Positions 26,598 through 38,895 are shown, counted from the stretch's first letter. The stretch is 64,000 bases of DNA from Stictocephala bisonia (GCA_035578905.1 JAQJVL010000427.1:521001-585000); one strand, 5' to 3'. Program-made: numbers and translations. Notes: a model not told the origin generated them from the letters alone.

Positions 26598-27599
26598 GTC
26601 CAAACTGTTCCTTCAACCACACAATACTTATTGACTGTGAGAGGGTTTAAGACTTACAAATTGTTTTGTCATAAAAAACTGTTTTTTTTTTTTTTTTTAT
26701 TATCGTGAAAAAACAATTCCATGACGGTAAACCACAGTACGTTTTTCTTAATTCCTTTTATGTTCATTAAACAGGCAGAATGAATGTTTGGAAAATTTTT
26801 TGATGTAAATAATTGGAATACGAATCTTTACGCCACTATAGTAAGTATATAGTACATCTCATTGTCAGGTGAAGGTAAATAATATATCAAATTGTTAACT
26901 TAGTATACTGAACATGACTTCTTATTTTTCTACTTATGGTAACCTGGCTATGTTTACTATGCATTTTGTATTTGGATTAATATGCGAAAGTAAAATAGTT
27001 TAATTAAGTCTAATACAATTGTACAACATATTCGATTACAATTAAATTAAAAAGCATTGGTTTTACTATAAATAATAATAAGGAATTGGAAATTTAATTA
27101 TAAAACCTTTTGCTGACAATATAAATATGTTAATATATTTATCATTACTCGTAATTATTTTTCACATCTTACGTTTAAGTGACTTGGGAAAGATTTATTC
27201 GCATGTTTACCGTTTACTATACAAAATAATGTAATGGATTGCAATTTAATGAGCTTGATACATGCTGATTTAATTGATACATACCATAAATATCAGCAGT
27301 TTGCCATGAATATAAATTAATAAAAAAATAGTTTTATAATGTGAATCTTTTATAAAAGATTTTGTAAAAAATGTATATAAAATCTTTTATAATGTGAAAT
27401 AATGTTGAATATAAAAAATCACTATTCAACGTGTTATTAGTTTTTATTTTTTAATGTATATATCATTAATATGACATTTCATAATTGAATATATGGGTAA
27501 ATAATTTATATGAATACATTTTTATAATACTAATGACGCATTTGGATGGATACAACATTTATTTGAGGCCATTAAAAGAAATAAATATTGTCTGACTTA
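26598..27599. other. AT-rich DNA with a poly(T) run
   Basis: Contains an 18-base-class poly(T) near 26680 and short AT-rich direct repeats near 27334-27400. No gene seen. Confidence 0.45.
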
Positions 27600-27730
27600 C
27601 GGCGTGTTTCCAATAAATATGGAGGAGGCGTTCTATGTTTACACAGGTTTACACTTCCGTTCACATATCCCAATCTCACGGTGTGACATGAGTCGATGAG
27701 AAGGTATTGCTGAAATAACGAGGCCTATCA
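27600..27730 (+). repeat. Dispersed ~145-bp repeat, copy 3
   Basis: Carries TCTATGTTTACAC, ACACTTCCGTTCACATATCC, CACGGTGTGACATGAGTCGA and TGAGAAGGTATTGCTGAAAT followed by AACGAGGCCTAT. It is closest to the copy at 46850. Confidence 0.8.
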
Positions 27731-27942
27731 ATGCCATCCGATATTACTTTCCTTCTACTTATTCTTGGTTGTAAACCGAGACAACCATTATCCTATTTGT
27801 AAGTAATTATGAGACAAATCATTATTAATTAGTTACCAGCTCTCAAAAGCTCTTTCTAAGTCTGGGACTTTCTAGTTGCTTATATAATATATTCATTATT
27901 ATTTTTCGTACTGTCCAAGTGACATTAAAATGAGAAAACAAA

Positions 27943-27945
<3 letters not shown>

Positions 27946-27981
<36 letters not shown>
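27946..27981. repeat. (AT)n microsatellite
   Basis: Uninterrupted alternating A/T run of about 36 bases. Confidence 0.95.
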
Positions 27982-27984
<3 letters not shown>

Positions 27985-29077
27985 AACGTAATGATCTTTA
28001 CAGTTTTTCCGCAACAAAGGTAATCGAATACATTTTATAAATTTAATAAAACATTAAATTAGGTTTTTTGTATACTTATGTAATGCATTTTAGTCTATGT
28101 AAACTTAATTCCCACGATAAAAGTAAGAGACATTTCGAAACGACACATTTTTATTGTGTAAAATAAAATGGAAACTAGAGCAGTTAAAAACATAGTTTAA
28201 TGCATTTAAAGTATTACAAAAAGTCAAAATAAAATTTAGTTATTTCTTAAGCTAGATTCACTATTGTAATGCAGTTAAAACTTATTTTAACACTTTAATG
28301 AACAAGAACAGTAAATTCATAAAATAAACTAATAAGTAATAATTTTACGTTACATATGACATTACATAGAACTACTTTTTTAAGAAAAAAGATAGATTAC
28401 TGTATAACAAGAAACCAACCAACTGCGATATTATATGAAAGCTTTTGTGCTATCAAAGGAAATAGATACTAAGTTTTTTTTAAATTTTATTCCATTATTA
28501 GTTAGCACTTTTGCTTTTACTATACTTAAGTTATTGATTACCTGTCTGTTTTATCAGAAAATTTTTAACTTAATTTACTTATATATTTTGTGCTATGTGC
28601 TGTAAAATTTTTTATTTTGTTATTGAAATATTTTAGTACTGCATAGGCTTATTTCAACTCATTTCATTGCGTAAAACTATTCGGAAAATAATCAGAAATA
28701 AAAATTACTCTACAGAATTTATTATGATATTGAATATATTGAAACTTATATCTTAGCTAATTATAGGGTAAACTGTCCCTGTTCATTTCAACGTTTCGTA
28801 AAAGAAAGTAAGCTATAAGTAGATCCAAACCATAAACTTTTAATTGACCATAAAATCAGGGAGTTGGCGATGCTTTTATCAGAATAATCAAAATTTCATT
28901 ACATAACTATATTTGCAACAGATGAAAAAGAATTATTTTATACTATAAAACTTGGAAATATCATTGTTAAATTCATTCATAAATTCAGTCGTTGTCCTGT
29001 CAGCTACACAATACGCCCCTGACAATGTAAGCGAGAAGAGTACGTTTATTTATTGTGGCTATCAAGATTATATATTA
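27982..29077. other. AT-rich DNA, nothing recognised
   Basis: No feature supported. Confidence 0.45.
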
Positions 29078-29236
29078 ACTAGCTGAACCCGGCGGACGTT
29101 GTCTCGCCTTTCATTTTTCATTGACATACCAAAATAAAGTAATAAAAAGAATTATAGAAAAAAAAAATATTTTGCTTAATTTTGGTATGTCAATGAAAAA
29201 TGAAAGGCGAGACAACGTCCGCCGGGTTCAGCTAGT
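29078..29236. repeat. Perfect 58-bp inverted repeat of a dispersed insect-type repeat end
   Basis: Arms 29078-29135 and 29179-29236 are exact reverse complements around a 43-bp AT-rich loop. The outer end reads ACTAGCTGAACCCGGCGGAC then GTTGTCTCGCC. I recall an ACTAGCTGA(A)CCCGGC...GTTGT..(C/T)GCC start from abundant repeats of many insects; that is memory, not a search. Confidence 0.9.
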
Positions 29237-29350
29237 GACGTAGAGCTGTCCATGTGAAAAACATGGATTACTTAAATTTATTGCGGTAACGTGCAATGAC
29301 TGTCCTTGAGATTTATTAATAGTTATTGCGAAAGAAAGCCGCACAGGAAA
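29237..29350 (-). pseudogene. Helitron Pif1-type helicase, C-terminal motif remnant
   Basis: Thirty-eight uninterrupted codons on the minus strand read [20 protein letters not shown] and then a segment ending FSHGQLYV. This matches the motif V/VI region of Helitron-encoded Pif1-family helicases ([15 protein letters not shown]...[11 protein letters not shown]). The codon just upstream is TAA, where the family has a residue. Downstream the frame runs into the 58-bp inverted repeat and a TGA before the SR arginine finger. It is therefore a short fragment, with no Rep domain and no Helitron ends seen. In an intact Helitron this helicase unwinds DNA during rolling-circle transposition. Confidence 0.85.
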
Positions 29351-29559
29351 TTACCGAGGAAAAAAGGTTAACACCAAATACAGATCACCTGATCAAGTAA
29401 AGTAGTGTGTGCTACACTCTCAAGGTGAAATGTAGAACTACAATAAATAAAAACGTATACAGTACTGTTGTTGTGAGAACTTCAATCTGCTTATGGCATG
29501 TGAAACTACATTAAACCACACAGTCATATGTTTTTTGTAAACAATTCAGATTCTCCATT
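29351..29559. other. Interval between Helitron fragment and repeat tail
   Basis: Moderately AT-rich sequence likely belonging to the same composite repeat. No motif recognised. Confidence 0.35.
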
Positions 29560-29757
29560 TGAATAACATGGGATCTTTAGGAGCCCGTAGGGCGGGACCC
29601 TGTGGACGGATCTGCATCAAACTTCACAGAAACCATCTCGGGAGTATACAGGACAACATCCTAAAGTTTCATGGCGATCGGTTGGATGGTTTGGCAGCGC
29701 ATAAACTTCAAACATATATATATATACAAACATCCTCTTTTATAAATATAGATATCA
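29560..29757 (+). repeat. 3' portion of a dispersed insect-type repeat
   Basis: Contains GAGCCCGTAGGGCGGGACCC, ATCAAACTTCACAGAAACC and AAGTTTCATGGCGATCGGTT, and ends in ATATATATATACAAACATCC then TCTTTTATAAATATAGAT. The pattern of a CATGGCGATCGGTTGG.TGGTT block followed by a terminal AT stretch is what I recall of RTE/SINE-like or Helitron-associated repeats in insects. The 67-codon open frame across it is a repeat artefact. Confidence 0.5.
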
Positions 29758-30269
29758 TATAATCACTAATTTTAATTTTATTAGCAGTTAGAATTACCAA
29801 AATACATCTAGCCAAACGTAGCTGAGGGTTAACAAAATTAAAGGAATAGGATGTGAAAGTACTGCTTACTACTAACTATTGTGAGTTCAATACAATATAA
29901 ATGCATACCAGTATCCAGTTTCCTTTAAATTAAACAACGCTCATTTTTAAATTTTATCAATAAATAAATCATATATTAAGATTTGTTAAGGAATCAGTTT
30001 ATATCTTTGTACTTTAAACATTTAAACACCTTTACACAGTTGTTATTGTCATGCTTCATTACAAACCTCACAAACTATCATGTTTATACTATAGATTATT
30101 ATTTTCTTAGTCATATTTTTTATGCATAGATTTTCAAAGATTATAGTCGTTTACAGTGCATTTTTTTGGTGGTATTCTGGGATAATAGGATGTCCACAGG
30201 AATAAATATATCAGGCACTTCTGTTAAAAAAATTAGTTTTTTGTTTGCTCTGGCTTTTTGTAAACACCA
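29758..30269. other. AT-rich DNA, nothing recognised
   Basis: No feature supported. Confidence 0.45.
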
Positions 30270-30415
30270 TTTGCTTCTCTAAATGGTCTGCAGGAATGTG
30301 TTAACTGTCTTCAACGAGTCAAGTACTGATCATCAGTGCAACTGGAGATTCGTACCGTGGACTTCACAGTCGGAAGCCTTAACAACTGAGATGCTGGTAT
30401 TGTAGTGATCGTCAT
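30270..30415 (-). repeat. tRNA-derived SINE-like sequence
   Basis: On the minus strand CATCTCAGTTGTTAAGGCTT resembles a tRNA D-arm/A box, and GGTACGAATCTC about 30 bases on resembles a B box (consensus GGTTCGANNCC). An anticodon-arm-like CCGACTGTGAAGTC lies between. The anticodon stem does not pair properly and there is no acceptor stem, so a SINE head or tRNA relic fits better than a working tRNA gene. Confidence 0.4.
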
Positions 30416-30832
30416 TTATTTAACGATATTAGTTTAAGAGATCGGTTCACGTATTTCATTTTCTGATTCCTTTATACCGTTGAACAAACACATTTAACAA
30501 TGACAACATGGAACAGGTTACGGTATAACGATTTTAATTTGAATTTAATCGCAACATTAATACAGTAAAAATAACAAAATATATACAAATATAAGTTACT
30601 TAAAAGAAAATAAATTGCTTAATTACTCTTACCCCAATCAAAAGACAAGCCAAAACTCAATTAACTTGCAACTCTGTCATTAGTACTGAGGCGAATGTTT
30701 ATTTACATATGAATATTATTGGAGTAGAGCAACGTCATTCTCTAATAAACGTTTAAACGTATTTATCTAACAATCGGTATTGAAAGTATGTCATGATATA
30801 ATGTATAACTTGTTTACTTCATTTCTATATAA

Positions 30833-30877
30833 ACTTGATATTTAAAAGTAAGGTAAAGTTACTTTTAAATATCAAGT
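30833..30877. repeat. 19-bp perfect hairpin
   Basis: ACTTGATATTTAAAAGTAA (30833-30851) and its exact complement (30859-30877) surround a GGTAAAG loop. The stem does not extend beyond 19 bp. Role unknown. Confidence 0.8.
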
Positions 30878-31019
30878 ATCTTTACCTTTAGTACAACTGT
30901 ACATGTACTAAAAATATTTGTACAGGTGGATCCATTATACAGGAACTCTCACGTCAGAACGGTCGCTTAAAATCTAAAAACCCGCCTCTACGTACTGCTT
31001 TCCATTTGAGCAGAACAAA

Positions 31020-31345
31020 CTTCTAGCCCAATACTAGCTGGGCCGTAGCACGGAACAGTTTTGATGGACGTAATAAGTTCCTTATTAACGATCCGTCAAT
31101 ACCTGTAGCTGGGATGAACCTCCCTCGTAGGTTAAATCGGTTCCAAACTGGTGTTGGCAGATGTAATTACTGAAAGTATAAATGGGGGTTGACAGTAGAT
31201 CAGTCATGTGATTGCGGGTAGTCCATACAAACAATGAATCACATAGTTACAGTGTGCTCCCTGCGCTCTTTTACAAGGGGATTGGTCAGCATACACAGAA
31301 TCAGTGAGGCAGGTGTTAGATGGCTACATGGATTGGACTTGTGAC
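31020..31345 (+). pseudogene. Jockey-type non-LTR retrotransposon, ORF2 C-terminal fragment
   Basis: One frame from about 31081 reads LINDPSIPVAGMNLPRRLNR, then FQTGVGRCN, stop, KYKWGL, then QSCDCG, stop, and QTMNHIVTVCS. It ends with VRWLHGLDL and TGA at 31342-31344. This matches the C-terminal zinc-knuckle-like tail of jockey-type ORF2 proteins (DP..PG..LPR..W..LNRFRTG.GRC...W....S..CDCG..QTM.HI...CP). Two in-frame stops inactivate it. The RT and endonuclease are missing, so this is an isolated tail. No poly(A) or tandem tail was recognised downstream. Confidence 0.85.
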
Positions 31346-31912
31346 ATCTCCACAGTAGCATGAGCATTACAATACTTATGCATATTAAACGACGTAATCT
31401 TCCTTGGAACTATTGATTTTCAGTCTATTGTCACTGAGTTTTTAAGTTGTAAACAACTATGTCTGTAAATTATTAAATCAAACTGGGGTCCCAATGGACA
31501 GACAGTGAGTATTACACAAAAGAAATTGAGTAGAATTTTAAACTACAATATTTACAGCATTAGAATTTACAATCTAAATAATAGAGTTTAATCTTTTTAG
31601 TTAAATCTATTATGGTAAGATTTTAAAATGGATGCAATTGTTACAAGATTATCATTTAAAACCTATTATTTTCTCACCAAACTTAAAATTATAAAATTGA
31701 ATTTACCTCTAAAATATACTGGATTAAAAATAAAACGTAATGAGATACTATTTTTAGCTAAGCAATAATATTTATTCATATAATATTTACGCACCAGAAA
31801 AATTTAGTGTTTAACTATTACAGTGTAAAGCTAACGAGTGTAAGATATAGCCGTGTCGTAAAGTAAGTACAGGATGTAAAAGTATAGCATAAAAGGAAAA
31901 CGATGAGAACTG
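31346..31912. other. AT-rich DNA, nothing recognised
   Basis: Possibly the 3' untranslated part of the jockey-type fragment at its left edge. No motif otherwise. Confidence 0.4.
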
Positions 31913-32060
31913 AGGCCTACTTTAATATCCATGCAGAAGTCGTCTCATGTTTACTCCAAGCGGTAAGTACAAACTTCTTTCACATTTCTTCTCATACACG
32001 ATGTGGCTCAGGTTGATGAAACATGTGTATATTATGTATTGAGAGTTGATGTGTTCTTCC
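31913..32060 (+). repeat. Dispersed ~145-bp repeat, copy 4
   Basis: Shares AGGCCTACTTTAATATCCAT, CGTCTCATGTTTACTCC, CTTTCACATTTCTTCTCATA, and CACGATGTGGCTCAGGTTGA followed by TGAAACATG in family order. Confidence 0.8.
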
Positions 32061-33733
32061 ACTCGTCTTTTAATGTAACTTCATGTTATTATTATTATTT
32101 TTTGTTTATATATGATACCTGATGTATCAAGTTGTTTTAGATTTCTAGTTTACATAAAGATTCCTACTAACATAAATTAGATGCTTATATTTGTCTTAAA
32201 TATCTGAGCATTGTTTAAAGATAAATTATAAAAACATAAATATTTTTTGGAAAGCACTTTCAGAAATAGTTAAAATAATAAATTATCTACACCCTTCTGT
32301 CAATCCAAAAGAGGCTACATAATTAATCAAGGTAACAATACAACTAATAAAACAGGAAACATTTTGGCTTTAACTAAATTATGTCTTACCTATAATAGCA
32401 TAGTCGCTTGTTAACATAATAATTTAACTAAAAATAATATAAAATTAGAAATAAATATATTTTAGTTAAGAACTAGGACAGGTAGTAATTATAATGAGTT
32501 TATCTTATTCGTAAATTAGCTTACATGGCTGATTAAGTATGTAATTGTATGTAGTTTTTAAGAAATTTATTATATGTACAGTAACCAATGCTATTTAATT
32601 TTTTTGACATTATACTATTAGTTTTATAAATTCTGTTGACATTCGATACAAAATACATAAAACAGTATTAATGTATGTGAATTTACAGTTCAATCAAAGT
32701 AATCCTAAACATAACAAAAACATATACGAGCCCTACAAAGATTTAGATCATAACATATTATATAGCAAACATATTATATTCAAATCAGTTACGTTTAATT
32801 ATAGAGCAAATTGGTTTATTTAAGTTACAATTGGATCAAATAGATACTCAACAATTTTATGTGACAAAATACATTGCAAAACAACAACATATTGTTTTGC
32901 AATATAACATAATATGCATAAACTTTGCAAATAACACTGTACGTGTACGTGTGGGCGAGATGGCTCTTGAAGGCAGTAAGTACATCATCAAGAGGAAAGT
33001 TCTTAAGGAGAGTGTGTGTATACCTGCATGCTTTGGTCATAATGTAATGGCTTATTTACCATTGGTGTAATTTGGTGGTGTGGGCATTATGATACATATC
33101 TCAAACAATTAATTAACTATACTACAACATAGAATACAGTTTTGTATTCGTTGGACTTGGAGAATATGAAAACATATAGTCTTTAATACTATAATACCAA
33201 ACATCAATTGGAATAAGCAATAATACTAATGATTATCTATTAAATACAAATATCTATAGCTTTAATTAATGAAAAACGATGATAAATACTAGAACATAAT
33301 CTATATAAAGGCAAAATCGTATAAATCTTAGCCACATTCCAATGGAAAAGCTGATGACTTTATGAAACTAACAGAAAGCTTAACTTATTGATATATAAAA
33401 TATTAAAGGTGTTCAATCGAAAATGAAATTTTTAAAACTAAATTGTATGTTTTGCTACAACTAATAAGTGTGTTGAGGGAAAAATTCAAAAAAAATTTTG
33501 TTTTGGAGATGTGACTACCTGAAGTGGCTAATTTTGCTTTTCTTGGTTTCCAACTATTAACAAACCGTGCGATATATTTTATTCAAATGTTGAGAATATA
33601 GCGGACAAATGGTACTAGCCAACCTAGAGTAAATTAAAACTAACTATAAAAATTATTTTTTTATAGTATAACCAATTATTAATTTATAAATAATATTCAA
33701 AAACTGTTTATTTAGCCCCTGAACTGTTTTAAG
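32061..33733. other. AT-rich DNA, no supported gene
   Basis: A 79-codon plus frame (32831-33070) and a 71-codon minus frame (32825-33040) overlap. Neither has a recognisable motif. A 12-bp perfect hairpin (ATTGCAAAACAA, 32873-32884, with complement at 32892-32903) lies inside. The stretch 32940-33070 is less AT-rich than its surroundings, so a lone exon cannot be excluded. Confidence 0.35.
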
Positions 33734-34084
33734 ATTATATAAAATAAATTACCTTTGTCAACAGTTCAAATTTGTTGTGATGTATATGACAATCTTTTCA
33801 ACATAATTATGCCATCTTCAGATATAATGCCATGAAGGTTTCAATGAACTTTATAAACAAAAATAGTAAAATTAACACCACTGCACCTGGAATAAATTAA
33901 TTATTATGACAGACACATCTTTAAGTATATTTTTAAAATGTCATTTTATACTATTTTTGTTTATAAAGTTCATTGAAACCTTTATGGTATTGTATCTGAA
34001 GATGGCATAATTATGTTGAAACGATCGCCATACACAATCACAAAAATTTGAACTGTTGACAGAGGTAATTTATTTTATATAATT
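33734..34084. mobile_element. Fold-back element, ~135-bp arms
   Basis: The left arm 33734-33868 and right arm 33949-34084 are about 90% complementary, with an 80-bp spacer. The right arm contains CTGAAGATGGCATAATTATG then TTGAAACGATCG (CTGAAGA at 33996, GAAA at 34018); the left arm has the complement. Non-coding. Probably a MITE, or a head-to-head insertion of a short repeat. Confidence 0.8.
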
Positions 34085-35406
34085 ATAAATTATATATGTA
34101 CGGATTTTGAGTTGAAATTAGTAGAATTATCTTTGGCGGAAAAAGTAGATTAATAATGCATAAAATCTGTATTGATAAAGTTAACAATAAATTAGGGAGT
34201 TATTCCCGGTTGTGCAGCAAGAGTGCTGTTACTCTCCCATGCCAACAGAAAGGGATTCACCTTGCTACTAGTGGCGACATTGGTGGCGAAACGTTGAACT
34301 AAACTCCATCCAGCGCTAAGCCGAGCCGGTCGGACGAACACCCTTAAACAAAAATGGGTGAGGTTATAGTGGATATGATAGTAATAATAAATAATCACTT
34401 TAACCAACAGTAAAACTAAACAATTAAAATCATAGCAATAACAAAATAGTCAAATAATGATAATAACCCTAACAAAAGTGTAATACTAATTAATATGGAG
34501 AGTGGAAATTACGTCTGCTCCAATACGAAGCATACGTCATTTTCTTTGCAGAGAAACTTAGAAGAAAAAAGTCTAAGTATTTAGACAAGGTATTTAGAAT
34601 TATAAGCATATATCATGTACATAACGATTAGAAGCGTTTAAAAATTATCACGATATTAGGAAATAATAGTTACTGTTTGAACGCCTGCTGTTATTTTACT
34701 ATTTAGCTAGACTTTTCTGTGTCCTACTATGTCTGTAAAATAAATAAAAATAAAAAAGGTCATGTTTAACAAAGAACACGGTGGTAGCTGGGCCAAATTA
34801 AAGAACAAATAATGCAAGAACCCTTTGCCTCGTGGCCTCTTAATATAAATACCATGGCCACCTTTAATAACTGCCCAGCTTTTTTATGTACCTTGTGACA
34901 TATGTTTTGACTTAAATACAGTTGGTATAGCTCTTTTTTATTCAATTAGTTTTTAAAATATCAAAATTAGTGATGTTTAAACATACACACATGCTGACAA
35001 CAACGAGTAAACAATGTTCCTTTTGTTTTCTTGTTCAACGAGTAAACAAACGATATTTCTTCATTATAAACTTATTTTGGTTTTAATTTTTTCCTGACGA
35101 ACTTTTTACATTTTTACTATGTTACTTTAGTTATCTTAAATTCTATCGTATTTAAAGTAATAGTAATTTGTGGACATATATTTAATTTACATATATATTA
35201 TAAACAATTAAGTAGTTTTAATTACTAGATAATGATGGAATACAGCAAGTTTCTAGATTCGTACTAGATATTTATGATTACTCTTATATACCATTGTTTG
35301 TAGTTAATGTAAAATATGCATGTGTTCAAACAATTCAATTACCAGTAATTTGTTTTCATGCGTAATTTACAGGAATACGTTTATTTTAAAATTATTTTGT
35401 TAATCT
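34085..35406. other. AT-rich DNA with one GC-richer patch
   Basis: 34192-34350 is GC-richer and open for 71 codons on the minus strand, with GTGGCGACATTGGTGGCGAA on the plus strand. I do not recognise it and suspect a repeat fragment. The rest shows nothing. Confidence 0.4.
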
Positions 35407-35830
35407 ATGTTATTGGTACACTTCTGTAACGCAGACAAAGTTACATGCATATTGTGGGTGATAGGTTCTAAGATTGCACCTCAATATGGTGTTCGGTCAA
35501 TGGTTGCTATCGGCGTGGACACTGCTAGGAAAGTCGAGGGTGTGCATGTTGGGTCTAGTGGAGAGATCTGGTTGGATGTTTGGTGTGAAGTTTGTCAATC
35601 ATCTGACAATCCAACCAATACTATTTCGTTCAGATTCCACGTAAATCTGCAGGTCTCTTAGTTGAACTGGCTCTTGGGCTAATAAATGGCCCTTTCTGGG
35701 CACAAGTCGAACTCAGTAAGTGGCAAGACTACAAAAGTCATCCACACTCACCCGACACTCTATAATAATTCATATTTGCCTTACGATTTACTCATTTGTG
35801 TCGGCATCTCATATCTGAATAATATTTTTA
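35407..35830 (+). repeat. SINE-like element, copy 1
   Basis: Aligns along its length with 52757-53227. Shared blocks include GTGATAGGTTCTAAG/GCGATAGGTTCCATG, TCAATGGTTG, CAGATTCCACGTAAATCTGC/CGGATTCCACGTTAAGCTGT, GGGCTAATAAATGG/GGGCTATTAATAAATAG and CCTTTCTGGGC/CCTTTCTGAGC. The tRNA-like head is more worn here. An 84-codon open frame crosses it and is not a gene. Confidence 0.75.
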
Positions 35831-36117
35831 ATATAAATGATATATTTTGTCCAGGTTATAATAAAAACCGTGATTTTTGTTTGTGATACTTATATAAATT
35901 ATGTGTGATACTTGTTTTGTGTTATATATCCATAGCTACTACTTCGTTATAGGATCATCTGACAGATATAAGACAATTTATGTTCTTGAATATTAAGTGT
36001 TCAGCCTCGTAGGTTCTAAAATACACCAACTTCAATATAACAGCCACTTATATCAACGCTTCAAAAGTGTGTTTTTTATGTGAGTTATATATTTCAATTT
36101 CAAATTAAATAATAAGT

Positions 36118-36165
<48 letters not shown>

Positions 36166-37470
36166 AAATATACACGTGCCTACTGAAATGAGCCACATAT
36201 TTTACTTTTTATATGAAACAAATTTAATTATTAAACATTATTTTAGTTAATATTCAAACCTTGAGTACGAGCTAAGCTGATATAATGAGCATGTTACGTT
36301 TAATACTGAACATTATTAAACAGGTTGTTACCTCATTTAATTTCCTCAAAAATCATGTACTGAATCATTCCTTTAGACTATAAAAATACACCACGTTTTA
36401 TAATAGTTGTTGTGATAAAATAAATTACTCTGACATCGCTCTTCTTAATTCCTGTACAAAAATTAGGGTTTTTCATGCATTTCGTGTACTATATCACACG
36501 TTAAAAGAATTGACCCAGCTGTTACTATAGCATTACTGAATACTGGGAAATTTACTTGTATTAAATAGTTACCTTAACTATTTGAGTCCAAACCCTTACC
36601 TTAAGTGAAACGGCATAACACTATGGGTGAAGATGACGGTAGCTTTTGTTCTTACACATCTATTATTTGTAATGTTTTCTAGAATCACCTACTTTCTATA
36701 ACTAATATCAAGTAATAATGTTAGTTTACTGAGATGTTTTTTCATAAATAACTAAACATTTTTTAATGTTGCATGAAAAATTTACGTTTTCGTAAATCAC
36801 AAAAGTAATTTTTTTTGATAGCAGTGTAGGCGTGGATCTTCAGCTAATAAATATTCTTGGACAGTCTGATTGTTTCTAAAGAAATTTCTAATTCTAAGTT
36901 GTATTATAGAATTTAGGTCAGTTTTGTTTTTACCCGAAATTCAAGCTTAACCAACGACATTTCAACTAATCTTACTTGTAATGAACAATTATAAACTTTT
37001 CAATAATTATTACGTATTTTCATAAATAACAATAAATGCACAAACAGTTATAATAATGAGTTTAGAATAATTGGAACGACATAACACAGTTGTTCCAGAT
37101 TTTTATTTTCTTTTAGTCAATAAGAAAATAAATAGTTGGAGTCAAGGAAGGGATTCGACATAATGAAGACACACGATGGTGTTCACCAACTTCCCGCAAC
37201 AGACTGTCTAAGTTACTGACCACATTATTGACTTTGTGAAACTTTTGTTCTAACTTTTATTCATATTTTCTTGTATAGTGCTTATATTATGATCATTATA
37301 ATTAATATATGTAGAATATTCAACTTTATATATTAAAATATAGGACCCATAAATTATAAATATTTACAAATGTGCTTGCGAATTTTATTTGGTTTATTTT
37401 ATTTTATATAACCAAATGTTTTATATAACAATAAAGTTTTCATTTTGCATTGCAAGATATTACTTTATAA
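35831..37470. other. AT-rich DNA with a 43-base poly(T) tract
   Basis: Poly(T) at 36119-36161 may mark a minus-strand retrocopy, but the adjacent sequence is not recognisable. No gene supported. Confidence 0.45.
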
Positions 37471-37916
37471 CAGGGTGGAGATAAAATATGCAAACACTTT
37501 CATAACGGTATTTTTTCAATTGATAATTTATTTTTTTAATAATTGTGACCATAAAGTATAATTTTAGGTCAGAATAATTAACTTAAAACCGTTATTAGCG
37601 GAGAAATAATATTGTTCAAATTTGTTAGTTTGGGATTCAAATGACCGCTAACCTGAAAAGGATAAACCTTTAAAAGTCCGGTTTGCGGCAGTGAATTTCT
37701 CTTGAATATACCTTTCATTTGATACCAAACTCGAACTAGGCTTACATTGATTATTTTCGTTCAACCCTCGTGGGCCGTCCCTCTGAAAAGATAAAATGTC
37801 ACTAATGGCGTCATAAAGTATGTTCTTTGTAACCATGATCATGTACAAGATTTCAGTTTTACAAGTGAAGTCATACAAAAGTTGTAAAAGCGTTTCCATA
37901 TTTTTTTTCCACCCTG
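37471..37916. mobile_element. 446-bp MITE-like element, CAGGGTGGA termini
   Basis: The left end CAGGGTGGAGATAAAATATG then CAAACACTTTCA matches the reverse complement of the right end (CAGGGTGGAAAAAAAATATG then GAAACGCTTTTA) at roughly 30 of 38 positions. The interior is too short for a transposase. A 108-codon minus frame (37648-37974) overlaps and runs past the right end; it shows no known domain and is probably spurious. Flanks (TATAA left, AATAC right) give no clear target duplication, so the superfamily is open. Confidence 0.65.
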
Positions 37917-38895
37917 AATACACCTTATAATTCTTCTGTGTATTCCACTCTATAGTTGTTAAATACATAAACACATAATATAATATTTACAATGCATACG
38001 TGTACATTTACACTGTACCAGTAGATGTACACTGTACCCACTTATCTCAATATACCTCATAGTTTATTAGAACCTCTTTTTATTTTGACCTTTTTCCATG
38101 TAAACGTTAATTGTACAACAGATAATCTCAATATTGCCTCATTAAATTGAATAGTTTTCTCCTTTGTGTATAGTTACTTTACTGGGAAACTGTATGTGTA
38201 CTTATTTATTACTACCGTATATAGATAGTAGAATTTTATTTTATAATGTTCTTACAGAAAATATAAGAAATACCTTGAACAACTAAATATTGGGTATGAT
38301 AATCGGAAAACCAGATAATTAGTCTTGAAAATATTTCATTCAAATGATAGTGCAAAATATTTGTTGGTAATGAAATAACCTCAAGTAAACTAATATCAGT
38401 GATTTTCATATATAAAGTTATCAAAACACTTTTGCAATTTTTAAATGAGAGTAAATTTAACTAGTACCAGAAAAGTACGGGGGTCACGTATATGGAGTCA
38501 AAAAAACTATTTATTCTATTTATAGTACTAACCATATAACAACGAAAGTTATTACAACAAGAACCTAGTAATATCAGTTAGGGGATGTCTCAACTTTATT
38601 AAAACTATAAATATCATTATATTTTTTTAGAGTTCAGATAGACCAATAATTGAAGTTTACATTAAAAAAGAACTTATAATATTTTATGTTTTTAAGCCAA
38701 TTTAGAAAACTTATTAATATAATACATGCTTCTAGGAATATTCCAAAGTCTCGTTAGTTTTAGTTCATTAACAGTTCACAACTTCTACCTCATTAACTTA
38801 AAAGTAGAAAGTTGTAAGTTTATAATAAAGCTTTTAATGAGGTAAAATCAGATATGCTAAGGAGGTACCTCTTTATTTATTAAAAATTTTTTTTG
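37917..38895. other. AT-rich DNA, nothing recognised
   Basis: A diffuse inverted similarity around 38760-38830 (ACAACTTCTACCTCATTAAC against GTAGAAAGTTGTAAG) is short. No gene seen. Confidence 0.45.

Noticed and set aside
30833..30877. microRNA precursor
   Set aside because: The stem is only 19 bp with a 7-base loop and does not extend; too short for a normal precursor.
35407..35661. 84-codon plus-strand open frame as a gene
   Set aside because: Lies entirely inside a SINE that recurs at 52757, where the frame is not kept.
37648..37974. 108-codon minus-strand frame as a gene
   Set aside because: It overlaps a MITE-like element and crosses its terminus, with no recognisable domain.
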